From positions 3,472,001 to 3,536,000 of the forward strand of contig SPDT01000005.1 of the NCBI GenBank assembly GCA_008477525.1: a DNA stretch of 64,000 bases, in the 5' to 3' direction. A program made the position numbers and the translations under genes. This document shows, in pieces, positions 34,390 through 45,366 of the stretch. The first letter of the stretch is position 1. Every line of letters begins with the position of its first letter. The notes below the pieces were generated by a model. That model searched no databases. It was not told the origin of the DNA and was given only the letters and a program-made list of their open reading frames with translations. The stretch comes from Hypomyces perniciosus (Eukaryota; Ascomycota; Sordariomycetes; Hypocreales; Hypocreaceae).

Positions 34390-35493
34390 ATGTTGACTGC
34401 TAGAGTTGGAGTTCCTCGGCTTATGGGCCGCTCTCTGGCCACCTTCGCCGCAGCACCAAAAGCAGCATCATCTTCTCTTGGACATCACTGGGCATCTGTC
34501 GTTCGTGCGACTCCAAATGAGGTGGAGAGCGCTGCCCTTGATGCCCGCAATCTTGAAAAGGCTGTGCGGCACATTCACCAAGATGGACTCGTGGTGATTG
34601 AAGACGTTATCCCTCATGCCGAAATCGAGCGTCTCAACGCCAAGATGGTCCGAGATGCACGAGTATTGCAGGCAATGGGTGATAAAGGACCATTCAACTA
34701 TAACCAAGGGAACTTGCAACAAGATGCTCCTCCTGTTGCCGAGTTCTTTTACCCATCCATCTTTGCCAGTAAGTACTGCCTCTCTTATACTTGGATGAAT
34801 GATGAGACATACACGTTACAATCCCTACCTACATACTAACACAACGCCTCTCGTACAGACCCAATCGCCACACAAATCACCTCGGCCGTCCTCGGTCCTC
34901 GTCCTAAATGGACTTTCTGCTCAGCCAACTCAGCCATGCCTCCCCTGCCAGGCGCCTCTCCCCAGCGTCAACCCGTCCACTCCGATGCTGACTTCGCCTA
35001 CCCATCGCACCCCTTCGCTCTCGTCGTCAACATCCCTCTCATAACAATGACACCTGAGAACGGCTCCACAGAGCTCTGGCTCGGCACACATACAGCAGAC
35101 ATATCCGCTCAAGATGGTGCTCACGGCGAGCGAGCCAGTGGGCGTATCAGGCAAAATCTCCTGAGCGACCGCGAGTCTACTCGTCCGCCAGTCCAACCTA
35201 TCGTTAAGAAAGGTTCAATTGTAGTGAGAGACTTGAGACTTTGGCATGCGGGGATGCCAAATTCGACGGATGAGGTGCGTGTAATGCTCGCCATGATTCA
35301 CTTTGCCCCTTGGTACAGGAATCGCATGAGGCTGCAGCTTGGAGAGGATGTGAAACCGGTGCTGGAGGGCCTTGACAAAGAGGGCAAGCTAGGATTAGAG
35401 GTCCCAGCGGATTGGGTGAGCACAGAAGAGGCGATGAAGACGTATCTGAACAGGGGCTTTGGAAATAGCCACGACTTTGATCAGGAAGCTTGA
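34390..35493 (+). CDS. Phytanoyl-CoA dioxygenase (PhyH) family protein
   Basis: Exons 34390–34768 and 34859–35493, with a 90-nt intron containing the branch site tactaac; 337 residues. The Fe(II)/2-oxoglutarate site is visible as H167-x-D169 (PVHSDADF) and H256 (LWHAGMPN), with R267 in position for 2-oxoglutarate. The N-terminus (MLTARVGVPRLMGRSLATFAAAPKAASS) is rich in Arg/Ala/Ser and could target mitochondria. Fungal members hydroxylate or desaturate small molecules, often in secondary metabolism; the substrate is unknown. A TATA-like attataag lies about 80 nt before the ATG. It is next to the decayed Zn2Cys6 regulator. Confidence 0.88.
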
Positions 35494-35857
35494 TTGCTTT
35501 CTACTTCATTTGTAAGGTTAATATAAGACGCAATCATCTTCATTTACATACACAACCGAGGTCATAGGGGTCCGTTAAAGATGGCGCAGAGTTCCAAAAT
35601 CTCCTCAGGGTAAGGCCACTACCGTGCTCACTCCGCAACTGCCAACGAGCCTAAGAAACTCGGAGCCGGGTGCTGCGGACGTTCTACCGGCGCCGATCGA
35701 CGATATTTCCTCCCACTTGGACACCGGTCGGACAGCTTCCCGGACCCGGCGAGGTACCAACTCGAGTAATAGCAGCAGCAGGAGGACAGCGGTGCCACGG
35801 TCGACTTCGTTGGGAAGGTCGGCTAATATTGAGGACAGACAAAGGCTGGCAAAGAGC
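35494..35857. other. Short intergenic stretch
   Basis: Between the PhyH stop and the VPS24-like relic. Nothing recognised beyond frame-broken sequence that may be the 3' flank of the relic. Confidence 0.4.
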
Positions 35858-36135
35858 CTAACTCCTCAAGGCTTCCAGTCTGTTTCGCATCTGGTCCATT
35901 ATCTCCTCGGTGTCCCCTCCCTCCTCCTCTTCTTATTCATGTTCGGGGTCGCAGCGACGGGTTCTTGGGCGATCGGAGCGGTGGGCAGCTTGTCGGTGGT
36001 GGCCATGCGATCCTTGAGGATCTCCTCCACCACCTTGTCGACCTCGAACTCGGCGAGACCATCCTCGAGCAGGTTCTCACTGACCATCTCCTCGATAATG
36101 CCCGCCATCATCAGCTCTACTAAGAGCTCCTGCAT
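35858..36135 (-). pseudogene. ESCRT-III subunit (VPS24/CHMP3-like) C-terminal relic
   Basis: On the minus strand from ATG 36135 the translation reads MQELLVELMMAGIIEEMVSE, then FEVDKVVEEILKDRMA. This is the C-terminal helix and acidic region of VPS24-type ESCRT-III proteins. Near 35933 the frame is lost and a stop appears. In another frame the sequence resumes as EEEGGDTEEIMDQMRNRLEALRS before a stop at 35858, which is the expected MIM-like tail. No N-terminal half was found upstream. A partial, frameshifted duplicate of the housekeeping gene fits best; the intact gene should be elsewhere in the genome. Confidence 0.6.
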
Positions 36136-37741
36136 CTTCGGAGCTGTTTGCGTTTCACAGGAGCTGTCAGCGGATTCGACTGGGGGGGAAACAAGCAAGT
36201 CTTGATCAGTAGAATTTAGTGAAGGCTGGTCGGTGTTGGCCAGTCACTAACGATTACTGGCACCCACCCACACAGTGTGTTTAGCACACGGTGCCGCAGC
36301 CCTGCCTGCTAAGGGGCCAGAGCGTAGTACGGAGTAACTAGTGGTGGCAGAAATGAGTTTATGAAGTCAAGAGTGCGCTATTTTCGTTGCCTGAATGGGC
36401 TGAAAACAGTGCTGGCAATACCCCTGCCACACAGTGTAACAGTATCTTCCCATTAGCACTCACCTACCTATAAAATCCACCTCCTAGGCCTGCCATTAAG
36501 GCATATTCCCCTGGACACGCACTTGTCATTCCTGTTTTGTATTATCTACGGAGTATTATGATTAGTTATGCGACGATCAATTTAAGCTACGTGGGGTGGG
36601 TGGAGTAATACGAGTGAGTGAGTGATGATGGATCTGTACTCCGTAAACGAAAATTAGATATGAGGGTCAAATATGCACCCATTTGTAGTCACCAAGCGTC
36701 AATGCGGCTGAGGAGATGGAGAATGGCTCGGTAACGGAGATCCAGGTTCGACGTGGCTGCTCAATTGTATTGTTGTGTTGTCAAGGAGCACGCCTCGACC
36801 TGGCTAACGATCAAATTTGAAGAGAGGAAATAAAGCTGAGCGTCTCCGAGGAAGGTATTTGTCCTTAAAGGAATGGATATATATGACGTCGACTCTCATG
36901 CGTGACTCATTATGAACACATGTGAAATGACACAATTATATTATAACGCCGATTTTCCCCCGAACAAAGCGATCGTGTAAGAGAACTTGGAAGCTGGAAA
37001 ACCGCAACTTCAACGATTAGTGCACACATAATAGGCCGTCAACACGAAACTAAATGACAATAGGCGGCACTATTCCATAGGCTTCGTCAAAAGCCGAACC
37101 GTATTCAAGTGAATTCCCGAAGAATAAAGGGTTTCTCGGTAACGCAATACTAAATGAAGACTTTTAAGAGTGAGAGAGAGCTGCAGCAATACCTATGCTC
37201 TCCGCGGATATGCTTCATCTCCCAACCCAATAGCTCAAAACAATTACTCAGCGCTCCTACATAATGTTCCGCAAAATCTCTCCACAAAGACCGTCATTCT
37301 CCGTGAATCCGCCTACGGGTAAGGCTATGGTTCCATCATTCCGGCGCATCCCGGGCAAAAAGACCGCCATGGTCAGCCCACTTCGTTCGCTGGTGGAACC
37401 GTTCTGGCTTCGCCTCGTGAGAGAAAAAATATTTCAAATACAAAACAACGCCTTTGGAAACTTGCGTCTCCGGTTCTCCGGAAGCGACTTTTGACATGAT
37501 TTTTTTTTGGCTGGCTGGCTGGTGGGATTGGAAGGGGATTGACGGGAGGGAAGTGTGTGTGTTTTTAACAGATATAAATAGGCTCACCACGATGCGCTGA
37601 TCACAAATCAGTTTCACGGCATAGAGAGTGTATAATACAGCATCACCACATTCTTGAATACAGATTCCTTCGATTGATCACATATCCGAAACATCCTCTG
37701 ATCTATATAGCCTTTACTGCTTTTGTTTCATAGTCAGCACC
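36136..37741. other. Intergenic stretch, promoter of flavohemoglobin gene
   Basis: No gene. Three TACTCCGTA-type words cluster at 36328–36336, 36547–36555 and 36637–36645. A TATA-like gatataaata near 37570–37580 lies about 165 nt before the flavohemoglobin ATG. Confidence 0.5.
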
Positions 37742-39013
37742 ATGGCCCTCACGCCAGCACAGATCGCCATTGTCAAATCCACCGCCCCCATCGTCAAACA
37801 ACATGGTCAAACCGTCACCTCCGTCTTCTACAGCAACATGCTCGCCTCTCATCCAGAGCTAAAGAACTACTTCTCCCTCCGCAACCAGCAAACAGGCGCC
37901 CAACAAGCCGCCCTCGCCAACGCCGTCTTCGCCTCTGCATTCTACATTGATGACCTGCCCAAGATCGCCTCCGCCGTCGAGCGCATCGCCCAGAAACACG
38001 CCTCCCTATTCGTCAAGCCAGAGCATTACGCCGTTGTCGGGGAATTCCTCGTCGGTGCCTTTGCAGAAGTTCTTGGCGATGCGTTCACGCTGGAGATTAA
38101 GGATGCGTGGATCGCGGCGTATGGCGTGCTTGCGGATATCTTCATCCAGAGAGAGAAGCAGCTCTATGACGAAGCCGGGGATTGGCAAACCTGGCGAAAC
38201 TTCAAGATTTCCAAGAAGGAGCCTGAGTCGGAGGGTGTTGTGAGCTTCTATCTTAAACCGGCAGATGGAAGCCCGCTGCCGAGTTTCCTCCCGGGTCAGT
38301 ACATCAGCGTACAGATCCCGATCCCGGAACTCAACGGCCTTTACCAGAGCCGACAATTCAGTCTCAGCCTTGCGCCGCATGAAGGTCTAGACCATTACCG
38401 CATCACCGTCAAGAAGGGAAACAACCCCGAGAGTCAGAGTCCCAGTGTAGAGGACCTCGCAGCTGGAAAAGTCGCCGGCTTGGTCTCCCAGAGACTGCAC
38501 GAGCAGTACAACGTGGGCGATGAAGTGCAACTTAGCCCTCCTCATGGCGAGTTCGTCTTCAAGGCCTCAGCCACTTCACCAACAGCGCCCATCGTCCTTC
38601 TCTCTGCCGGCGTTGGCGCCACGCCCCTTATGTCCATCCTTGACGCCATCCTCACCACGCCCAGCCAGTCCCAGCGTCCTGTAACATGGATCCATGCCGC
38701 GCGCCATTCCGGCGCCGTGTGCTACGGCAAGCATGTCCGTGACGCCGTCTCTCAGCACGACAACGTGACCACTAGGATCTTCCTCAAGAATATCCAAGGC
38801 GGAGACAAGCAAGGCCAAGAGTACGACTATGAAGGCCGAATGAGCCTCGACAAGCTGGCAGACGACAAAGTGTTGCCCCTGGAGGATGCCTCAGCCGAGT
38901 ATTATATCTGCGGTCCAGAGGAGTGGATGGTCCAGGTTAGAGCAGAGTTGGAGAAGAAGGGTGTGAACAGGGAAAGACAGCATCTAGAGCTGTTTAGAAC
39001 TGGTGATGTTTGA
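37742..39013 (+). CDS. Flavohemoglobin (nitric oxide dioxygenase)
   Basis: A single exon of 423 residues, normal family length. The globin domain (1–145) has Tyr30 (B10), Gln54 (E7) and the proximal His86 in IAQKHASLFVKPEHY. The FAD-binding domain includes RQFSLS (about 205–211), and the NAD domain has GVGATPL (about 290) and the C-terminal YYICGPEEWM. The enzyme converts NO plus O2 to nitrate using NAD(P)H, giving resistance to nitrosative stress. No targeting peptide is obvious, so it is cytosolic. It is divergent in role from, and convergent with, the GH17 gene on the opposite strand. Confidence 0.97.
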   Translation: MALTPAQIAIVKSTAPIVKQHGQTVTSVFYSNMLASHPELKNYFSLRNQQTGAQQAALANAVFASAFYIDDLPKIASAVERIAQKHASLFVKPEHYAVVGEFLVGAFAEVLGDAFTLEIKDAWIAAYGVLADIFIQREKQLYDEAGDWQTWRNFKISKKEPESEGVVSFYLKPADGSPLPSFLPGQYISVQIPIPELNGLYQSRQFSLSLAPHEGLDHYRITVKKGNNPESQSPSVEDLAAGKVAGLVSQRLHEQYNVGDEVQLSPPHGEFVFKASATSPTAPIVLLSAGVGATPLMSILDAILTTPSQSQRPVTWIHAARHSGAVCYGKHVRDAVSQHDNVTTRIFLKNIQGGDKQGQEYDYEGRMSLDKLADDKVLPLEDASAEYYICGPEEWMVQVRAELEKKGVNRERQHLELFRTGDV

Positions 39014-39426
39014 GATGTCAAGTCAACCTGTACTTGTATGTAGTATATAGCGGTGTACATTACCTAGATTTCCACTCTGAGCAAGCGGCATAATGGATGA
39101 AACTTGTTTGTCATATTCATATATAGAAAAAGCATTACATGAGGGTCACGTTGAGCAAAATATGTCTCTGTTGCGAATACTGGATACAAATTGCCGAGCT
39201 CTACATCCGGCATGGGATCAACGAGGCCATCAAGAAATAGACTCAGAACATCACGAATGCAGGTTGGTATAAGGATACAAAATTGAACGATGCATTATGG
39301 TACTCGATATATTCCCTCAAGCACTGGTCTATTCCTTGACATATCCACTCAGTTCCAAAAGACACTCGCGATGCGAAAGAAATAGGACAATTATCGCGCA
39401 CAAATACCCCATTACATCTCCAACAT
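39014..39426. other. Convergent 3' region
   Basis: Shared 3' flank of the flavohemoglobin (plus) and GH17 (minus) genes. No gene or repeat seen. Confidence 0.5.
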
Positions 39427-40632
39427 CTAGAAGAGAGCCAAGGCACCAGCAATCAGAGCCACGCCGGCAAAGGCAGCGCCAGAGAGCTTGCTGATGGATC
39501 CAGCGCTGTGGAAACCGGTGGTAGTAGCGGCGCTGTCAGCGGTCTGGGTGCGAGAGCCAGCTGAGGAGCCAGTTGGGGAGCCAGAGCCAGAGGTAGGGGA
39601 GTTGGTAGGGACGAGGGAGGTCTGGGTGGGCTTGCCGGTCGAGCTAGTGGAGGCTGAAGAGGTGTGATCCGGGGTGTCAAAGTGGGTAGGGCAAGTCAGG
39701 TTGAACCGGGGAGTGGTGGAGAGGTTGTTGGTAATGGCAAACTTGACCTCATTGTCCGGGTTGGAGTCGCGCAGGTTGTACCAGAAGGTGGGCGTCTTGT
39801 GGAAGAGCTTGCGGCAACCAATCTCGGCCCAGTACTTCTCCGCGTTGTCAACGCTAGCAACAGCCTCATCCCATTTGGGGCCGGTGTATGCCCAGCCGGT
39901 CTCAGTAACCCAAACAGGCTTGCCGTTGGCAGCCGCAATAGTCGCTTCGTAGGCATTGTCAAAGAGAACGCCAGCGTTCTTGATGTCGTTGCCCTTGCCA
40001 GACTCGTAGAAGGGATACTCGTCAACGCCGACCCAGTCAATGGCATCCATGACAGGCTTGTTGGTGCCGTTGACCCAGGCATCCCATGTGTCGACGTGGC
40101 CAACAGGCGTGTTGGCAAGTGGGGTGTTGGCAACGGCCTTCTTGAAGTCACCGATGAAGCCGGCAATGGCCTGGGGAGAGTTGCCAACACCAGCCTTGTT
40201 CTTGTGACCCGTCACGGAGTCACGGTACAGGTCCTCACTGCCAATGGACATACCGATGACCAGATCGGTGAAGCTCTTGCCATACTTCTGAACAGCCTTG
40301 TTCAGAGCGCTGAGCTCCTTGTCGATACTGGTGGTACCAGAGCACCAGACACCGAGGAGTATGTAAGTCTTGGTGTTAATGGCGGCCTCGAAGGCCTGAA
40401 TAGGGTCGTCAGTCGAGTAGGCTTGGATGTTGGTGTAGAGTCGAACGGCGTTGAAGGTGCCGGGAGCGCCGACGAGGCCCTGGGCTGTCTTGAACTCAGC
40501 CTCGAAGTCGGCCTTGAACTTGGCAGAGCGGTCGGGAAGAGTAGCTCCCGAGTTAAATCCCAGGTAGTTTTTGCCGGCAGCAGAGACACCAGCCACAAGG
40601 GCGGCGCTGGCAACGATAGAAGACAGATGCAT
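39427..40632 (-). CDS. GPI-anchored glucan endo-1,3-beta-glucosidase (GH17)
   Basis: A single exon of 401 residues. Signal peptide 1–18 (ending AGVSA). The GH17 barrel has Glu133 in MSIGSEDLYR (acid/base) and Glu244 in VWVTETGWAYTG (nucleophile). A Ser/Thr/Pro-rich linker (about 315–375) leads to a C-terminal hydrophobic stretch GAAFAGVALIAGALALF, the pattern of a GPI anchor signal. Proteins of this EglC-like type remodel beta-1,3-glucan at the cell wall. The CDS has strongly biased third positions, which creates a 332-codon open frame on the opposite strand that I regard as a shadow. Confidence 0.95.
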   Translation of the reverse strand: MHLSSIVASAALVAGVSAAGKNYLGFNSGATLPDRSAKFKADFEAEFKTAQGLVGAPGTFNAVRLYTNIQAYSTDDPIQAFEAAINTKTYILLGVWCSGTTSIDKELSALNKAVQKYGKSFTDLVIGMSIGSEDLYRDSVTGHKNKAGVGNSPQAIAGFIGDFKKAVANTPLANTPVGHVDTWDAWVNGTNKPVMDAIDWVGVDEYPFYESGKGNDIKNAGVLFDNAYEATIAAANGKPVWVTETGWAYTGPKWDEAVASVDNAEKYWAEIGCRKLFHKTPTFWYNLRDSNPDNEVKFAITNNLSTTPRFNLTCPTHFDTPDHTSSASTSSTGKPTQTSLVPTNSPTSGSGSPTGSSAGSRTQTADSAATTTGFHSAGSISKLSGAAFAGVALIAGALALF

Positions 40633-43600
40633 GATGAAGGTTGTGCGAGGCCAAAAGATTAGCAGTTGATATCAGATGGTGACGTTGATTGTGTCACTCG
40701 ATTGTTTGTTTCGATAATGAGTGTGGTTTGCGACGCGAGAAAAAGAGCGATGTATTTGCCAAAAGTGACAGAGTAAATGAATGTCGCGTATGAAAAGAAC
40801 GTCGCAGCAAAAAATAGCAAGGCAAAAGAATGAGAAAAACAAAAACTGGTGGTGCCAAGTTTTGTTGAAGATGGTGTGAGGACAAGAAGAAGAACAGGAG
40901 ATGATGTTGGAGTTGCGAGTACTAGTAGTAGTAGACGTCAGGGGGAAGCACAGTGAATCACGTGCATTCCAGGGGCATGTACCAGTACCTGCTTCCCCTG
41001 AAACAGGAGTGCAGGCTCAGTCGATCCACTAGCCAGATGTGGTACTAGTAAGGGACAAATGGCCGCCAGAACTCCTTGTGCCTTGATTCTACGCGAACAT
41101 TGATTGGCCAAGGCCATTGCATAAACAGAGAAGAGCACAAAGTACGAGTACCGAAACAATGGGACGTCAGAGGACGATGATAAAAGTGGTAAAGCTTCTC
41201 TTGGCTGCCTCCGAGTCAGCAACGCGATCTCCGAACTCTGGAATTTTCTCTTTCTTTTTTCCCTTCGCTATCGGGTAACCATTTGCAGTGAAAATCGATA
41301 TTCTCTTGTATTCTCTTGTATTCTCTTAATTAATCTATCCATTTTGGCAGTTTGTTATCATTCGGTCCATCTTCCAGTTACTCCGTAGTAGTCACGACCA
41401 TCATGCAGAGTTCTAGTACGCAGTGCACGTACCTGCCGGTACTCACGAACGCCGCGACTAGTTGGCTATTAATAGGTATCTCTCCGTGGCTGGCTGGCTG
41501 ATTGCGACAAACCGGCACATTCATTTATTAAGTACTCCGTACCAGGGATTCCACTCTGTCAGCAAGGGATATACGGGCTTCCAGCATTCATTTTATGCAG
41601 AATTAGGCATGTCATGTTGCTGCTAGTCGTAATAGTATCCATTGGAATGGGGAAAACAAGCAAACAAATTTGTCGGGCTTAAGGGTGTTTCGACAACCCT
41701 ACTAGAAGTACTCCATACTCCGTAATAGTTCGGAGACAATTTGACGGAGAAAAGATAATTCAATCGGTAGACCAGTGATTACTACTCCTTGATATTACCA
41801 CTTTGTATTAGTAGTAGTATTGCTATTTCGTAAGGTAGTAGCACTAGCATTAGCATTACTACTATTACTGATTATTGTGCTAAGAATTGGTAGCCTCGTC
41901 GCTATCACTCTTAAGACCCGTGATGTATAAGGTACTATGCATTTCGCATTCGGCTAAATCTAACAAGTTAAACGGCACATCCCGACTGCTGCTATAATTA
42001 TCACCATGGCAAAAAAAAGTTCTTCCGCATGGGTGAGTCAAGGGCAATGTCCTTGTTCTATATTTCAGAGTTTATTCCCTACCGCTGATATCTTACCTTG
42101 TCTGTGCTCGCAAGTACTGATGAACTCACAAGCCGGGCAAAGCCACATGCAGATACATAGCAGTTCTCAACCGTCATTTGCTCGTCATATAGAGACGGGC
42201 TTCAGGCTGCAGGTCCATAGCCCACCGAAACCAAAGTCAGCCAATCATGTGTCGAGAAAGGAAAGATGGATTCTCTCACTGTGGCTTTGCTCTGTTTGAC
42301 AATAATACCCGCAACCGCTGCCGCCGCGTCTTACGCGCCTAATCCCTATTCAGCGTGGCCCCTTTAAGCGCGTCACCGTTGCGCTTATTTTCTCGCTTCT
42401 CCACCATTATCAACAGCCTCCACTGTCATTGGATACGACAAAAATCCTCCAAAGAGGCTATGCCATGAGTTTGTGCCTCGTCCACGGAGTATGGGGTATC
42501 CATCGAGGGATCATGCCTCTTATGGTGTGCACACCATATTACCGATAGTCTCGTGTAATACCGGGAGGTGGGACAGGACACAGTCACTCACACACGACCC
42601 GCCTGAGCAAAAGACCCGGCCCGATGCATCAGACCGTTCTTGATACTAGTAGCAGTATCCATTTCATGCGGATAAATATACATGGAGTCTGCGGAGTCCG
42701 CATGTGCCCTCAAACAGGGCTGATGACCGGCTGACCCGTCTTCCATGACGGCGTGAAGGCTGACTTGCTGACCACAGGGCTCCCGGTGCTTGCGGGACTC
42801 GCGTAGCTTCTTTGCATGCACAGAATCAAGCCGCTGGTGATGCCCTTATGTAGAATTCGACCATCCCACCATCACCACTGATGGCATCAACAGCCACCAG
42901 CCTAGCCAGTTAGCTCCCGTACATCGCTTCTGACTACCAAGGTTGGCGCTCTTCTCAGCCGCCACCGCAGTAGTCAGGGCTGATTCTATGGTAGCATCGT
43001 GGCTTCCATGGTGAGCATGCCGAGACGGAGCCAATGTGGTCCGGATAGTGGACTTCCGTGCTCCAACTCCACTCCAGTCCGGACCGTACACTCAAAATCT
43101 AGTTTGAAGGAGAGCCACGAGATACTACTATTAGCTCCCGACTTCATCTGCGGGACGGCCCCCCTGGATAAACATAATATAGTTAAAAGGCCAGCAGCTC
43201 ACCGGTTTTGTGTCATACCTCATCCCAAGTCTCCAACCTCTACAGCGTTCTTCCTCTGTTTCTTGTTCCCAGTTACTCCATCGACTCAGTCCATTCCGTG
43301 TGCGCCCCGCGATTCCCGGAACACTCCACCAGACCACTCCCGAGTCCATCCGAAGCCGCACGTAAACACTTGGATATATTCCGCATTGATTCGTTGATTC
43401 TGTTTTGTGTCACATGGTCATCAGTGAACTATAGCTCTCTTGCAGACAGAAGGCAGCATTTTGCGTCCTTGGGAAAGAGGGCTAGAGGCGTGTTTAAGAG
43501 ATATCAAGGGGTCTATCAGTCTTATGTCCCAAAGGGAGACACCACACGGTCAAACCAGGTTGCCGTCCCAAAACCACTGTCTCTCAAAGTCCGCAAAGGT

Positions 43601-43655
43601 CACCACATCTTCCCTTTGAACCGGGTGTATCAACTCCAAATTCTCAACTACAACA
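40633..43655. other. Long gene-poor stretch
   Basis: 3 kb without a supported gene. It includes the GH17 promoter, a 10-bp tandem repeat (ttctcttgta, about 2.7 copies, 41301–41327), three TACTCCGTA words (41379–41387, 41533–41541, 41716–41724), trinucleotide TAG/CTA-rich sequence around 41808–41875 and an 18-bp perfect palindrome at 42521–42538. ORFs such as 42006–42299 have no motifs. Confidence 0.5.
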
Positions 43656-44216
43656 ATGCCGCAAGCTCGCCCAGTAAGCATCTTCCAACTCACCTATTTA
43701 AACGCACAAACTTACAGAACAAACCCTCAGAATTCGTTCCCGGAGCTTATAAAAAGTCTCACAACCCACCGGGTCAATACCCTTACTGAACTCTGCCGCA
43801 TTGAGCGCATCGCAGCCTCCTGCGACTCTGAAACCGATGCTCGCGCCTTCCAGGAGCCAATGACTTCGGCCTGGATACACTACGTGTCAAGCAACCAGAT
43901 GCTCACAGAGCTGCGCGGGCTCACCCGGAACTACCCCTTCTGCAGTGACATCGTCGATGAGGCGCACCGCCGCGTGCGCTCTGACCCGGAGAGCAACCGC
44001 AGTTGGAACATGGCCTGGCTATGTTTAACGCGCATCAAGGACGATGGTCTAGTGAAGTTGTGTGCTGCAGTCGAGGCGACAAAGAGAGAGATGTGGGGGG
44101 AGAAGATCCCCACTGAAGAAGAGATTGAACAGCTGGCAGTGTATTTCGAGTTTGAGTGGACGATGGCTATTGAGGTGATGTTGAAACATTGGCTCACAGC
44201 CCCGACTTGGTACTAA
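43656..44216 (+). CDS. Hypothetical protein
   Basis: An uninterrupted 186-codon frame. The protein from about residue 45 (TELCRIERIAASCDSETDARAFQEPM) to the end is rich in charged helices and looks like real protein sequence. The first 40 residues are less certain: a gtaagc at 43674 and a downstream cttacag suggest an intron, but splicing there breaks the frame. I recognise no family. The true start may be further in. Confidence 0.45.
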   Translation: MPQARPVSIFQLTYLNAQTYRTNPQNSFPELIKSLTTHRVNTLTELCRIERIAASCDSETDARAFQEPMTSAWIHYVSSNQMLTELRGLTRNYPFCSDIVDEAHRRVRSDPESNRSWNMAWLCLTRIKDDGLVKLCAAVEATKREMWGEKIPTEEEIEQLAVYFEFEWTMAIEVMLKHWLTAPTWY

Positions 44217-45366
44217 GTGGTGATGGTTCTTGATCATAGACTTGAGGCGTTTAGGCGGGGGCGCAATTGGGTGGTTATGCATAACTGTGAGAGAAGCGAG
44301 CGACAGCATTGGATTATGACCGGCATGGATATACAATGTGTTGATGAAGTTGTTAGATTTAGATGGGACATTTGCTCTTTTTTTTGTCCGTTTATATACC
44401 CACCTCTCGTTTTGTTCTCTGGACTCGACTGATCTAGACACACAAATGCCTTTTCGCGTGGGGTATTTTCAGTCTCTTCATGTTGGACGGGGATGCGTTA
44501 AATCAGCCAAAAGGACTGCTGTTTTTGTCATCTCACGAATGAGTCCCTTACTTACTAAATAACTAACTAATATCTAGACAGTATTTAAAGACAGCTCTAG
44601 GGATAGGATAGTAGTCGATACGTCGCCGCATAGTAAAGATGTTACTTACAGGGTAATGACTCCAATGCAGTGTCTAAAATATCAAGACTTGATGGGAATT
44701 CAGACACAAGCCGATTTCCAATTTCATCTCGTATACTACATAATAAAATATGGTAACATGGTTTCTTAACTTCTAAGCTCCTTAAGATGAAAGTGACTGT
44801 TTTAACGATACTGCTCCTCCACAGTTCGGCCAGCCGCGCCGACATGACATACATATTTGTAAAACACCAGCCCTATGTAATTAGAATTCGCACGGCTAGA
44901 ACATATTTAGGAAATACCATGACTATCTTGGTTAGTCTCGCCGGTGTAGTACTACCTAGACAACGTCAGATCCGGTAATCAAAGACAAAGGTCCCCCCCA
45001 CCTAACAACCAAAAGCTTCAAGGCTCATCTGCCATATCTTTCATCTCTCCCTTTCAACTTCTCCCCATTCGTCCCACACACGCGCTCGTGGCATATCAAT
45101 TGCCTGAAACCTCCTCCTCCTCGCATTGCGACTCACTTCTTCCAACTATATTATTTCCAGCATGATATTGTGGCGGCAGATTGTCGCGCAGTTTCTGGCC
45201 CATACGCCCGCAGTCTGATGGACCCCTCTGCGGTGTCCGCACAGCACATTCCGTCTTCCGCCCTCAACGCCTTATCACGCCTCTTTTCCTCTCCCTAGAC
45301 GAATAGACGAATAGACGAATAGACGACTATACGACTCGATCTACACTGGCCTGGGCGCGCGCAACA
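44217..45366. other. Intergenic stretch, leader of MFS gene
   Basis: No gene. Just before the MFS start codon is an 8-bp tandem repeat (gaatagac, three perfect copies at 45301–45324) in the likely 5' UTR. Pyrimidine-rich tracts lie around 45040–45130. Confidence 0.5.
45301..45324. repeat. 8-bp tandem repeat in MFS gene leader
   Basis: Three perfect copies of gaatagac, with partial copies on each side, 43 nt before the ATG. Confidence 0.8.

Noticed and set aside
39664..40662. 332-codon open frame opposite the GH17 gene
   Set aside because: It mirrors the strongly biased third positions of a well-supported secreted glucanase and shows no domain, so it is a shadow frame.
43674..43718. Possible intron in the 43656–44216 ORF (gtaagc...cttacag)
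   Set aside because: Removing it shifts the frame to an early stop, while the unspliced frame stays open to the end.
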